From the NCBI GenBank assembly GCA_027405735.1, contig JAPEHQ010000017.1, forward strand, positions 1,123,501 through 1,187,500: a stretch of DNA of 64,000 nucleotides, read 5' to 3'. The position numbers were made by a program, and so were the translations under genes. The notes beneath the pieces are model-generated. The model did not search any database. It was given only the letters and a program-made list of their open reading frames with translations, and was not told the origin of the DNA. Shown here piece after piece: positions 1 to 11,915 of this stretch (position 1 is the stretch's first letter; the number at the start of each line of letters is the position of its first letter). The stretch is from Mucor racemosus. Its lineage: Eukaryota > Mucoromycota > Mucoromycetes > Mucorales > Mucoraceae.

Positions 1-1618
1 ACACCATGCTTTCTTCCATGCAAAGGTAAAAACAAAACAAATAAATGAGTGCACATTTTGGTAACTCAACAATCTGGATAGTAATCATCTGCAGATTCGA
101 ATTCTCGGCGTACCAAATACGGGAGCCAAATCTCGTGTTGAAACTCAAATCAAGCTTTGTATCCAACTAATGACAGGAAACGAAAAAAAGGTACAAGATT
201 GGTCTTATATTCGTCTTAGTGAATCCATGTTGGCAAGATCAAGACTACGTAAAAACCAACAACAACAGCAGCAGCAACAACAGAAATCATTGGATGGTTC
301 TGTAGCAACTATGGTATCAGACGAATCCAAAGTGTTGCGTTTAGAGGCTCAAGTAGTTTGTGCAAGTAACACAGATCAACCGATTCGGATGTGTGTTGGC
401 TGCGTACGACGTGAGGTGAGTTTATTATATATATTTACAATTCCAATGTGTATTTAATCTTACATTATGAATATAGAGAAAAAGAGCCGAAAGGACAAAA
501 GATGGCAAACAAAAATCCGAAATTTTACCTGACGATATTGAATCTGAAAGAGATCGCATTTTACTATTCAACTGTAGTCCAATGATTAATTTCTCTTCTG
601 GAGATGCTATTTTACCCACTCGTATAACTTGTTATTGCCGCCATCATAATGAAAAGGTTGGCTTTAGGTAAATTTGCATTATAATGTAATAATCTATAAC
701 CATTGCTGATTCCCTCCAATAGAATATGCTTCACCATGAAGAATAATAAAGATGAAATTATTGCAAATGGCATTTCCCCTCCAATTATGATAACAGATGA
801 TCATAAAAGCTCAAAACAAAAAACAACCCGAAAGAGGTCAAGACAAGAAAACGACCAGATCAATATATCTCGTCCCGATACACCTGCTCCGTCTCGCAAA
901 AATTCCATTTCAATTGATCCTCTTCAGCCAAATACAGATATAGCAGACGATATTATTGAATCCACTACACCTACAAGTTTAGAATTTATTAGTTCCAATA
1001 TAAGTGTTATGACTAATAGCAATAGCAGCAGTAGCAGTAATATTTTTTCAGATTTCTTTTCCCCACCTCCACTTGCATTAAGCACTGTTACACCAGTGGA
1101 ACAACAACATTCCCCATTAGAAGAAGAAATAGTCGAAGAAGCGTGGCCATTCAATCGTCGTCGAAGAACAACATTGGGTTACGCTTCTACCGATGGTCAT
1201 GCCATTACTTCCATTTTAGATGATTTAAATAACGTTGTAGTAGTTCCTCAATTAGAAAGACTGGTGCCTGCACAAGGTCCAACCTATGGTGGTGTTGAAG
1301 TGACCTTATTAGGTTCCGGATTCTACCGAGGCCTCACTTGCTTGTTCGGTGAACATGTTGCTACAACTGTTTATTGGAATACTAATACTATTGTTTGCAT
1401 CTTACCTCCTGCTGCTCATACAGGTCCTGTAGTAGTTTCTTTTAAAGAGCATCCATTGGTTTTGGAAGGTCAAGATGTAGCTATATTCACATATTATGAT
1501 GCTAGTGATCAAGCCTTATTAGAATTAGCTCTTCAAGTAGTTGGTCTTAAAATGACGGGTAAATTACATGATGCAAAGCATGTTGCAATGCGAATTGTTC
1601 AAGGTGGTGAACCAACTC

Positions 1619-1658
<40 letters not shown>

Positions 1659-2406
1659 GCAGCAACAACAGCAACAACAACAATTAGTTTTGGATGCTAT
1701 CGAACATGCAGATCAACCCGATTTGTCAATGGTTAATTCAAGTGGACAAACATTGCTTCATCTTTCAGTTTTACTTGATAATGAGTCTCTGGTTAAAGCT
1801 ATCATATCTTGTTATACACATCGCACCATAGAAGATAAACAAAAGCTATTGAATACCCAAGATAAGAACGAAATGACAGCTCTTCATTTTGCTTGTCAAA
1901 TGAAATCAATGGAAATTATCCGAATATTGTTACATGCGGGCGCAAACCCTACTTGTTTAGATACTAAATGGTTGAAATCATGTGGTAATGGGTCTCCAGA
2001 TATTATTGATTTACTTGATTTGTATACCACAAATACCCATATTAAGCGCAAACCCCTCTCAAGAAGAAATAGCAGCGTAAAAAGCCACATGATGCATAGG
2101 TTTCATTCCCTTAGCAGCACCTCTGCCGATGGTCATGGTTTATCTTGTACTAATAAGCTTACACCAAACATGGAATCGGATGGTTTAGGTCTTGTTCGAC
2201 AAAAGATTGATCGTCGATTATATTTATTTTGGTTACCTGTTCTTATTCGTAAGTATGCTTGTCATTTAATCATTAGCTTATGTATACTTATCTTATTCTT
2301 AGTTGCTATTGGTTTATTATTTGTACAAATGTTTGGTCAACCGGCCTTATTGAAGCCCATTCTAGATTTATTACCGACTTCACATCGTATTCCCTTATCA
2401 GCCTAA
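1..2406 (+). CDS. Spt23/Mga2-type ER-anchored transcription factor (5' partial)
   Basis: Likely a membrane-tethered activator of the fungal Spt23/Mga2 family, whose yeast members are cut from the ER membrane to induce the fatty-acid desaturase OLE1. Exons read as 1–25 (start outside window), 95–415, 477–667 and 723–2406; reading phase is kept at every junction. Exon 2 carries the family core SRVETQIKLCIQL. The exon 3/4 junction gives another conserved stretch ending GISPPIMITDDHKS. Exon 4 has an IPT/TIG fold (about nt 1245–1500), two ankyrin-like repeats (about nt 1730–1970) and one C-terminal membrane segment (about nt 2245–2325) with a short tail, the layout expected for tail-anchored Spt23/Mga2. 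Two CAA/CAG tracts encode polyglutamine (about nt 257–285 and 1617–1682). The N-terminus is missing and the 1–25 exon is the least certain part. Confidence 0.9.
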
Positions 2407-3084
2407 ATGTAACATACTATATACCTTCTTTATTATCTGTTTTTATACATATAAACGTCATTTTCTATCATATTCTCTTTCTTTCAAGTATAATTAGGCT
2501 TTTGGACACTGATACTACTCCACTTCCCCCTTTTAAAACTTTATTTAAATCAATTCATACAATCAGCACGTATGCATGTATTGTGTCTCGACTTTTTACA
2601 TATGCTGTGCGTGTAGCTTAACTTGATACTTTAGACCTCTTATCGAGATTATATATTTAAACTATCAGCTGAGTGCTTACCCATTTTTACATAAAAGATA
2701 AGCTACGGCATATTTCAATAAACAGATAAAATAAGCAAACATTTAAAATATTTAATGTAATCAATGTTTACATATGCCAATTCAAATTACATATGAAGCT
2801 CTTTCTGGTTTTATTTTTGAAAAAAAAGAAAAATAAATGGAATGTAAAGGAAAAGAATGAAGAAAGAGAGAAAGAAGAAAAAGCAATTGTTTACCACCTC
2901 TTTCATTACATATTGAAAAATTTATAACATATCACACTGTTCCATTTCGTAAAAACTGTTCAAAAGCAATACATTATATCAGTATTTTCGACTTGGTTGA
3001 AATATATTCGATTGCCATGATATAAAATATTCAGATTGTTGTGCGAAATCTATTTTATAGCTTCATAAATCTACATTTTTCTAC
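2407..3084. other. Intergenic, no gene seen
   Basis: AT-rich 3' flank of the Spt23/Mga2-like gene. It has a purine-rich stretch around 2820–2880. I see no coding frame, RNA gene or repeat shared with the rest of the window. Confidence 0.6.
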
Positions 3085-3789
3085 TAGAAAAACTGCCTGT
3101 TATATCATACATTCATTAAAAAATTGAAAAATTTAGCTTGTAGGACAACACCGTAATTGAGCATAGCGACATCTAGCGGCTAAGTCTCTTATACTGCAGT
3201 ATATTATATCTATGTTTTAAATAAAATAATATTTTTTTTCAACTTTTCTTATACTTAACCATGTGCGATCTGAAAATTCAGACTTTGTAGCGGACATTTT
3301 CGGGGCTCATTTTATCCTTACCAACACTCATGATTTTGATCAAAAAACAGAAAAATCAAATTTTGATACCAAAATCAACGTTTAAATATAATACATTGAG
3401 AGAGAAAATTGTAGCTATAGCTAATACACAATTTATAAAAACTTAATATGAAAGATTATATAATGAAAATTTGTACTTTTGGCCCAAAAACGGTTTTTTG
3501 ATTAAAGGATTTTCTTGTAATATTTTCCAATAAAAGTGTTTGTTATTATTTATTGAGCAAATAGAGCGCTAAATCCTGTATATGTGCATATTTTTTATTT
3601 TTACAATTGGTAGTATAATTAACTCTTGATTTGCAAAACCAGAAATAAAAAATTAAAAAATGCCAAAATTGATGATCTGGACAAGAATAATTTTCTAAAT
3701 TAATATTCCGCTTATAAGCCTTGTAAGTCTTAAAAATAAGAGATTTTATAATACTTGAGAACTTTTTCAAGAATTTATAATGCTGTATC

Positions 3790-4021
3790 TGTCGGTTTTC
3801 GAGAATATTAAACAGCCAATTTTGAAGTCAATTCCATTTCTAACTCATATTGAAATGTAATTCTTATAAATAGTCTTTTAAACCAAGACCTAGAAGTTCT
3901 TGGTTCTTTCTTTTACCATTAGTTTTTCTAGTAATAAAGCCTACGTTCTCCATGATAAATGTTACTAGTCTTTATTATTATTCTTTCTATAAATAAGATT
4001 GTATGTATCCATAAACTCTCA
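3790..4021. mobile_element. Solo LTR (family 1), 232 bp
   Basis: It begins TGTCGG and ends CTCTCA, flanked by a perfect 5-bp duplication GTATC (3785–3789 and 4022–4026). It interrupts the dynein/R element; the 44.9-kb copy shows the uninterrupted site. No internal retrotransposon sequence is present. Confidence 0.8.
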
Positions 4022-4059
4022 GTATCCACTTGATTCAACAAGCTAATTACTGTAAATAT

Positions 4060-4215
4060 TTATACATGTTGATATTGTGTGGTAGTTTATTTGATGATAA
4101 TATAGTCTTACTTTATAATTATTGCGCTAGAGGTAATTTACATTAAGTTTTAGTCTTACCTATCCAATTTCATAAACATAAATATGACCATCTGTTGTAT
4201 AATTATCACCTTCTA
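4060..4215 (-). pseudogene. Dynein intermediate chain fragment, copy A
   Basis: On the minus strand a short frame reads TDGHIYVYEIG, followed by sequence matching that downstream of the dynein fragments near 26.9 and 44.8 kb. It is only the last ~30 residues of the WD40 portion and clearly not functional. Confidence 0.6.
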
Positions 4216-4645
4216 CTATCTATACACACTACCTTTGGTTACACTCTATGAATCTCATTATTAATTTATACTGTCACTTCAAGCAGTCCTTATCTACTAG
4301 TCTGTCATTAGTATATAAACCACATTTCATGAATAAAAGAATAAGGATTAGTTTAGTTTTGATCCTTTAGTTTGACCCACAGTTGGAAAGCTGACATTTA
4401 TCAAGACTTTGTTTTATTATTTTTAATTATTCTAGCATATCAGATATATGTTAGAATAAAACACCATCACTGGAACCTATTGCCGCTTTTTTATCCTTTT
4501 TGTCCCAAGACGATTTATTCAATGCTTTATCAGAACCAACTTAAGTACTGCTTGCAAATGGTTCCTCGGTATACTGTATGCATCCAAATTCCATAAATTA
4601 AATTGACTGGTTCATTTACAGTAATATCTAACTTACAGTATCATC
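4216..4645. other. Intergenic, no gene seen
   Basis: AT-rich sequence between the truncated dynein/R copy and the family A LTR. A 74-codon open frame at 4372–4596 has no protein-like features and is taken as chance. Confidence 0.5.
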
Positions 4646-4650
4646 AGCCA

Positions 4651-5514
4651 TGCTACAAAAAATAGTAACTAAACAAAAAAAGCGTTGCGAATACAATTAT
4701 AACTCTTTGATATTTATTTAAGATATAAAGAAAAGCAAAGGTTTATGGATTACCATAGCCTTTGTGATATATATACTATTTTCTAATTCTATTAATAATA
4801 CAGTAATAAGATCTTGAAGCAAAATCTTCATGGTTTAGTTCCTGGTTTGGAAGTACCAGTGGTACTGTCGTATATTTTTTAGGATTGATAAATAGTAGTA
4901 CTTAAAAAAGAATACAATTATAAAAGAATGAGTAATTAATCAGTTCTTCAACTGTATAATAAAAACAAGATATCGTTTATTTAGATATAAAAGTATGGCC
5001 TTTTATATTGATTTGACATTGAGATCCTGAGATGTAACCTAATAAGGCACTATTGAACCATTAGATCTGTTTGATAGTAATCTATGGATTTAAATGGATC
5101 AATCATAATTTAACCGTTCTTGCAGAGCTTGTGAGTTGTGTTGTTTCAATGCTGCGCTAAATATGCTTGGATGTTGATTTGATAGCTACTTGATTGGCTA
5201 ACTACTGCTGGGATGAAATAATGTGGTGTCATAATTGTGGTCCAAGCGTTCTTGGCAATTACTGGATTAAACTTGATACGCTAGAAATTTCTTATATCCG
5301 ATATCAAGACTTGTACTTCAATACATGTCGTAGTCAATAGATTGTAAGATGTATTGATACTGTAGAAGGTGATAATGTATGGTACTAGTAGGTGGAGTAC
5401 AACAGGTACAATTTGACATTTTAAAGTTTTGTGTGATTTAAAGTTATTAGATCTTAGATGTTGACTAAGATCAATTTGATTACTAAACAAACTTGGTATA
5501 TGTAGTTTACTACA
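4651..5514. mobile_element. Solo LTR family A, copy 1 (interrupted)
   Basis: It begins TGCTACA and ends TACTACA, flanked by a perfect 5-bp duplication AGCCA (4646–4650 and 5515–5519). After removal of the nested 539-bp LTR and its 5-bp duplication it is 320 bp, against 323 bp for the uninterrupted copy at 59511–59833. Confidence 0.88.
4866..5404. mobile_element. Solo LTR family B (539 bp), nested in family A
   Basis: It starts TGTCGTA and ends TACAACA (near-perfect inverted ends), with target duplication GGTAC at 4861–4865 and 5405–5409. The family A copy at 59.5 kb has a single GGTAC at 59724–59728 and no insert, so it is a ready-made empty site. Confidence 0.9.
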
Positions 5515-5558
5515 AGCCAGCAGCCTTATGACAAATGTCAATCTAAAACTACTTATTT

Positions 5559-5879
5559 TAAACGAGCCAAGCTTTTTTTATGCAGCCGAGCTTTTTTTTG
5601 CGCGTGGCTAGAGCTCATCATTTACCCCACACGAGCTTCTTTATGCAGCGACTAAAACTCATCATTTCAATGCGAGCTTTATTTTACCTTTCCAGTGACA
5701 AATAATAACTAAAGTAAAGCAAACCTATGAATGCCAATTGACAATTATCTAAAGTAATAATGTCATATTATTTACTAATTATTATTTAAATTTGAACTTT
5801 TTGAAAAGAAGAAGTCAAAAGCTTGGCTCGTTGTGGCGAGCTTTGTTCAAGCTCGTCCAAGGCTCGGCTCTTGTTTTTT
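5559..5879. mobile_element. hAT-like MITE (GAGC family), copy 1
   Basis: A 321-bp non-coding element with roughly inverted ends rich in GAGCC/GGCTC and clusters of GAGC(T) near both ends. It is closely similar, in inverted orientation, to 21268–21593. Flanks ACTTATTT (5551–5558) and ACTTAAAT (5880–5887) look like an eroded 8-bp duplication, the size typical of hAT elements. Confidence 0.65.
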
Positions 5880-5998
5880 ACTTAAATATGCGATTACATG
5901 CAACCCTATTTTTAATATAGAAGTGGTGATTCGACTTCAGCGGACTTGTATGAGCACCCAAAAATATTCACAGAAAATTTGAATTTATATACAGTATG

Positions 5999-6165
5999 TG
6001 TCGTATATTTTCAGGTTTGATAAATAATACTTAAAAAAAATACAATTAAAAGAGAATGAGTAATGAATCAGTTATTTAACTATATAATAAAAACAAAATA
6101 TCGTTTATTTAGATATAAAAGTATGGTCCTTTATATTGATTTGACATTGAGATCCTGAGATGTAA
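5999..6165. mobile_element. LTR family B fragment
   Basis: About 167 bp matching the first third of the family B LTR (4866–5037), from TGTCGTAT to GAGATGTAA. The rest is absent and no target duplication can be tested. Confidence 0.7.
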
Positions 6166-6442
6166 TTTGAGCTGACTTTTCGCATGTAAACTTTTGCTTG
6201 TCAACTACGTTTGTCATAACTGTTATGTACCTATTATAGCCGAAGGCTATTAGGTATTTTAATTATGTTTTATATGCTTTGTTTAGTAATAAATACTATA
6301 ATCTTATAATAGATTGAGTCTATTAAGAAAGAAGTACTAGAGGTGGGTGTTGTTGGTGTTACTAATTGTAATTGACTATTATTACTTTTTTTGGTAAATT
6401 CTTACTATGTATTAAGTATGATTAATGATATTATGTGTCAAC

Positions 6443-7172
6443 ATAATACATTTTTCTACCAGAAAAACCGTCTGTCATATCATAGATTCGACGAAAAATT
6501 GCAAAAGCGAGCCCGCAGAGCGACGCCGTAATTGAGAATCATAACAACATCGAACGGCTCAGTCTCTTAGACCTAAGGTTATGGTATTATCTAAGTTTTA
6601 AATAAAAAAGCATTTTTTTTAAAAAGCTTTTCTTATATTTAACCACGTACGGTCTGAAAATTCAGTTTTTGTAGCGGACATTTTCGGGGCCCATTTTATC
6701 CTTACCAACACTCATGATTTTGATCAAAAAACAGAAAAATCAAATTTTGATACCAAAATCAACGTTTAAATATACTACATTGTGAGAGAAAATTGTAGCC
6801 ATAGATAATATACACTTTATAAAAGCTTAATATTAAATGTTATGTAATAAAAATTTGTACTTTTGTCCAAAAAACGGGATTTCGGTTAAAGGATTTTCTT
6901 GTAATATTTTGCAATAAAAATGTTTGTTATTTTTTATTGAGCAAATAGAGCGCTAAATTCTGTATATGTGCATATTTTTTATTTTTACAATTGGTAGTAT
7001 AATTAACTCTAGATTTGCAAAACCAGAAATAAAAAATTAAAAAATGCCAAAATTGATGATCTGGACAAGAATAATTTTCTAAATTAATATTCCGCTTATA
7101 AGCCTTGTAAGTCTTAAAAATAAGAGATTTTACAATATTTGGGAATTTTTTCAAGAATCTACAATGCTGCAC
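6443..7172 (-). mobile_element. R repeat, copy B
   Basis: About 730 bp, closely matching 3085–3784 and the inverted copies near 27.85–28.59 and 44.88–45.53 kb. It holds the conserved minus-strand frame (6927–7172) and, at its left end, a GC-richer segment with GCGACGCCGTAATTGAG. It lacks the dynein part seen in the other copies. Confidence 0.75.
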
Positions 7173-7434
7173 CCACTCAATTCAAGTTTATAATTGTAAA
7201 ATTTCATAAATTAAACTGGGCAATTCCATCTACAGTATCATACAAGGCAGGATGTGTAAGAGACCATTTTACATCATACACATAATCGTTTGCGTGTTCA
7301 AATGAGTAAAGAGGAGGGACAACAGATGCTTTCTAATAATTATGCTACAAATGATGGTTTTTTTTAAAAAAAGGGGCAGGCCAATCAAAAATCAGATGTT
7401 TATAAACCTCATTCATATTTGTTATAAAAATAAA

Positions 7435-7575
7435 CATTTTTCGACTAGAAAAACAGTAATCGAGCGTAACGAAATAGAGCTGCCAGTCATGATACATTCA
7501 TTAAAAAAACTGCAAAAGCGAGCCCACAGGGCGACGCCGTAATTGAGCGTAGCGAAATCGAACGGCTAGTAGTAA
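7435..7575 (-). mobile_element. R repeat terminal fragment
   Basis: About 140 bp containing only one end of the R repeat, with the CTAGAAAAAC, GCGAGCCC and GCGACGCCGTAATTGAGC motifs. A short internal duplication is present. It lies 260 bp from copy B in the same orientation. Confidence 0.65.
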
Positions 7576-7847
7576 CTATGCCAAATGCATAATAATACGC
7601 CTTTTTTAATTTTGTCTGTATTTTATCTGAATTTAACCAATAATGATACACTTTATTTGTAAAAGTATTCGGATTTTTACAAATTAAAATATAAGCAATA
7701 ATTAAAATATAAAATACAAGTAAAATATAAAATATAAGTAAATATGGAGAAGAAAAGGTTAGTACATTGTATCAAATTGTAAGATAAGCGAAATCACTTA
7801 CCTTCCCCCGAAGGAAAAATGTATTTGGGGTTTGACAGCTTTAACCG

Positions 7848-8502
7848 TCATGGATGAAAGTTGGTAGCAGCCTTTTGTTTTGATGTGCCAAGAAGAGGAG
7901 GGAAGGGAGGGTTAGACTTTGCACCAGAATGGGAAACAAACTCTTTAGCATAGTCTTCTCTTTGGTTTAGATTTGTGCATCTATATAAATTGTGAATAAA
8001 GAAATCAAATTACATATATTTGGGATAGTAATCACCTTTATCGACTATGTCTAAAATTGGGAGTAGTCGTACCTGGCATTCTGGGCAAAGAATCGGCATG
8101 AGCAGCATCAAGAGACTTTTGAATAGTTAGGAACTTCTGGTATAAATATATTGCTTTATATAGTTTGTAAATGTGTACGAGAGAAATGATGACAAAAAAA
8201 AAAAAAAAATTGATTGGAGCGAAAAAAGAGGATATATTTATACTAAATACTCCTGCTGGTCTTGTCAAAAAAACTGCCTCTGTATCTAACCTGATTTTAT
8301 TGCAGTTTTCCTCATGAATATAGAGTATAAAACCTGGTTTAATTGTAATTTTCTCATGGATATCAACCATAACAGAGGATAATATGGGTATATTCTCATA
8401 AAATCTGATTGAAATATATCTTTTCCTAAGGATCTCAGTTGTAGATTGTAATATATTTATAAATCCTTTGGCTGCATCAACATCAAAGTATGATTTATTC
8501 AT
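7848..8502 (-). CDS. Possible multi-exon hypothetical gene
   Basis: Not recognised. The 3' part gives protein-like sequence when spliced: exon 8136–8073 (…SLDAAHADSLPRMP) joins 7957–7848 in phase to continue EDYAKEFVSHSG, ending PPLLGTSKQKAATNFHP and a stop. Upstream, 8502–8220 is open and begins MNKSYFDVDAAKGF, but I could not find a donor in the right phase to link it, so the 5' structure is open. It lies downstream of the Fanzor gene on the same strand; whether it belongs to that element is unknown. Confidence 0.3.
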
Positions 8503-8964
8503 AAAGGGTCAAACTGTGCTGTACCTAAAATTAGACATGTTCTCCGGATACTTTTTGTGGAGAGGAGACAATACATGTGAATATAATGTACGTCATTGAC
8601 TAATAGGAACTGTTTTGGTTTTATACAATGGTTCATTTATTAACAAAGTTTATGTCAAAAAAGGTTTTGATACGCCACGAAGTATGTTTATAGTGGCTTA
8701 ATAGAACATTTTAGATCTTCACAATCAAAGCAGATATAATCATAATGACGATGTGTTGTGTAACAGCAATACATTCAATGCTTAATTACATCATATACTG
8801 AGGGTATAGCAAGCTAAGCAGTTCAAAAAGGAAAGAGAGATTTGATTAGTTGACTGGGTAACAAATGTGGAAGGACTTTACTTACCAAAGGTGAATTTGA
8901 ATTTAGAAGATTAAAGAATGAATAGATTTAGTATTGAGTTATGTCTAATGAATATAAACTTACC
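8503..8964. other. 3' flank of the Fanzor gene; possible guide-RNA region
   Basis: 462 bp immediately downstream of the Fanzor stop codon. No coding frame is evident. In TnpB/Fanzor systems the guide RNA is usually made from the 3' end of the gene and its flank, so this is where one would be expected. No element boundary or target duplication was found by eye. Confidence 0.35.
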
Positions 8965-8968
8965 TCAA

Positions 8969-8982
8969 AGAGCCGAAGCTCT
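8969..8982 (-). other. UUCG-capped hairpin at the Fanzor 3' end
   Basis: On the minus strand AGAGC-TTCG-GCTCT forms a 5-bp stem with a UUCG tetraloop, overlapping the last codons and ending 2 nt before the TGA. It could be a structural stem of a guide RNA that overlaps the gene end. This is inference; such a short hairpin can also arise by chance. Confidence 0.4.
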
Positions 8983-11915
8983 CGTCGTACTACCCCCAAC
9001 GGAGGGCCAGCTTGTCTGCTGTTTTCTATCCGAAAATACCAGAGCTAATTGAGAAAACATTGCTTGTTTCGCTGTTGTGTTTTTTGGATCAAAGCAAGGA
9101 AAGGTGTAACCAAGCATAAGCTGAGCAGCACCAGCGAGGCCAATCGCTAATGCAGAAAGACAATCCCTGCTCATGACGACAGACTTATTTGGGCAGGCAT
9201 CGTTCAAACAAATGAATGACCCATTAGTCTTCTTGACTGTACCATCTTTTGCAGTATACGGATGTGATAATTTGCTGAAACACCAAAGGCAGGTCTGAGA
9301 ACTGTTGTGTTCATTAGTGATCAATGTAGGCGTATATCGAGAATGTCTCAGTTCTTTCCAATATCCACCAAACCGTAAATGTCCTTTAATAGGAGACCTG
9401 ATTGCATGCCCACGATCTCCAATAAACATAATAGGGGACGATGCTTTCGTAAATTTTCGTTCCTTTGATGCAAGTCTATCATAAAATCGATTTTTCGTTA
9501 ATTCTAATCGTCTTTTTTTATTAGCACTCGATCTCGAAAAGTAAAATTGACGAATACATGACTTGGCTTGGGAATGGCGAGTAAATGTTGCATCCAGTTC
9601 ATCAATTGTACCACATTGCTGTATACTGGACTCAGAAAGATCGCTTTCAAGATCAGCAACATTTTGACCTAAGACTGTGAGGCGCTTTCTTCTATTGAGT
9701 GAAGACGAAAAATAAGCAAGACCACTATGTTGGCGGAGGGCGGCGCTCCTTATCTTGAACGACATGGGCAATTTCTTCAACTGAGCGTCTTCTTTCTCTT
9801 CCATATAAGCATCTTCTACAATTTGTGCATTGAAAATTAGCCACAAGCAAGATATCAACGAGTATTAAATTACCTTGATCTTGTAATACTTGAAAGCGAT
9901 TGTACAAACGAAGATGATATTTCAACCTATCGACACCAAAAGCAACTGTCTCCGTGACATTAACAATACCGTTATCTGTCCCTGAAAATACAAGTTGGTC
10001 TTTATCTACTTTTTGATCAATAATACACTCCTCCACCTTGTGATGGCAAGGTTTGTTGGGCTCGACTAGTATTATCTGTCTTCTTTCAGTAGAGGAGGTA
10101 GCGTCATATCTCTGCTTGTAGATGTCATTATTGGCACTGGACAGTTCTTGCTTTGCTTTCACTACTTCTTGAATCAATTGTCTCTTCTTTTGCTTCGTCA
10201 TTTGTATCTTTTTATGCAGCGAGTCTCTATCTATATTTTCATCATTCCATTTTTTTTTCAGTTGAGAAGCACTTTCTGAACCAAGTAGATATTTATTAAG
10301 TGTAATTTGAGCGTTCTTCAACCTTTTCTCTATTGTGGTCTTCTGGTCAATCAATGCTGCAATTCTGCTGTTGATCTCATCGCTTCTTGTGGATGTCTGA
10401 GTCACAGGAGGTTGCTGTTTATTCTTCTGTTTATGCTTTTGGTAATTTCTAGTACCAAGGATTCTCACACACTGAAGTCCAGGTAGTACATGCATACGGT
10501 AGGCGAATTGCAACCCGTAGCCAGCACATATTGTTTTTAGACGATCTATGTCGAAAAAACTACTAAACACAGCATCCTTTTGAGACGTAACTGAAGCCGC
10601 ACGAATGACATTCCCTTCGAAATCATGGAGTACCATCTTATGTTCCAGCTTTCGAGCACAAAACAAAGAGTGTAATGTAGCAGCATCAATCCATAACGCG
10701 TGCAGATTTGTAGGCATGATGATGGGAGACAATTTCACCACTTGCCCATGGTAACCAACAGAACGCAATACTTGATTAACCATCAAGAGAAAGGGAATTT
10801 GATGTGAAAAGATATGGTATGTGGCTCTAGATGCTATGTATGGCTTTACAAATTTAATAATCTTCAAGATGACCTCCACTTCTTTGTCGCTAATGTTGCT
10901 CAATTTACCAACAAAATATGCTTTGCAAATTGTTTTTTCCTCAAAAAGAGCTGCTCTTGTTATCTGCTTTAACTGGTTTATTCTTTTTCGCGAGGTGTCC
11001 TCTTCTACCAAAATATCTTCCATGTCAACATCTTGAATCTCTTCTTCTACCAACGCTTCTTGCATTTTGATACCTTGCTCTTCTTCTTGTTGACGTTGCT
11101 GCTCTCGTCTCACTTGCCGCTTTTGTTTCTAGAAGAAGGTTGTTTAATATACTTGTTCAATTCGATTGTTCAGCAATCTTACCTCTCTTTGCAAAACATC
11201 TGCATATGAGTTCAGCCTTTGCTGACACAAGCTAGCTTTCCATTGCTTAACAACCCAATCTCCTCCTTTCTCGATATAACGATTCCTTCTTTTAATCTCG
11301 TCAGCGAAAAGCCTTCTGCGTCCATTATAAGTTTTGTTGATGAGTGACATCGAGTTTACTGGAATGGCACAATTGTTGTTAGGAGGCTGTCTATTCTTTC
11401 CTTTATTCTTTCCTTTGAGCTCCTCGCGTTTTTTCTTGAATTCTTGATCACGAGCAGGAGATAAATGGACAATCAATAGAATATTCAAGAGCCTGTTCAA
11501 TGCTTTGTTTACGATTGTATTATCTGCCCACATATTCATGAAATTGGCGATATAAACATTTCTTGCCATTTTCATAACGTGAGACGACAAATCATTGTAA
11601 ACATTCTCCTCATCACGCCCAAGTAAATTTACTATTGCTTTATGAAGTCGTGCCGTATTCAGGGTGGATTTGCTAATTCCTTTTAATCCAAAGTAAGTTG
11701 AATGGATTTGATCAAAGTGAGCCTCTTGGAATAATGCATTGTACTCTTCTTTCAGGCTATCAGTCTGCAGGAATTGACTATTTAAGGGCTTAGGCACAAT
11801 CACATCCTCGTGTAGATATCCTACTGGTAACACTGGATTGAGACTTTGTCCCTCTTGGTGCACTAATTGAATATTGCCGCTATTTGTGATAAATTGATTG
11901 TCTTTGAAAAGCAGC

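Larger units (their letters stand above)
3085..4215 (-). mobile_element. Dynein-fragment/R element, copy A (truncated)
   Basis: Read on the minus strand, it holds the end of a dynein intermediate chain fragment (about 4215–4060), the junction sequence near AATTAGCTTG...AAGTGGATAC, and then the R repeat (3784–3085), which is shared with copies near 6.4–7.2, 27.8–28.6 and 44.9–45.5 kb. The unit is split by a 232-bp solo LTR. The R part contains an open 74-codon minus frame (3546–3770) that is nearly identical in the 6.9-kb copy. It resembles no protein I know and could be a chance frame in a conserved repeat. Confidence 0.7.

Noticed and set aside
4866..5409. Interpretation of the 59.5-kb LTR copy as an internal deletion
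   Set aside because: The extra 539 bp in the 4.65-kb copy has TG/CA ends and a 5-bp target duplication, so it is an insertion.
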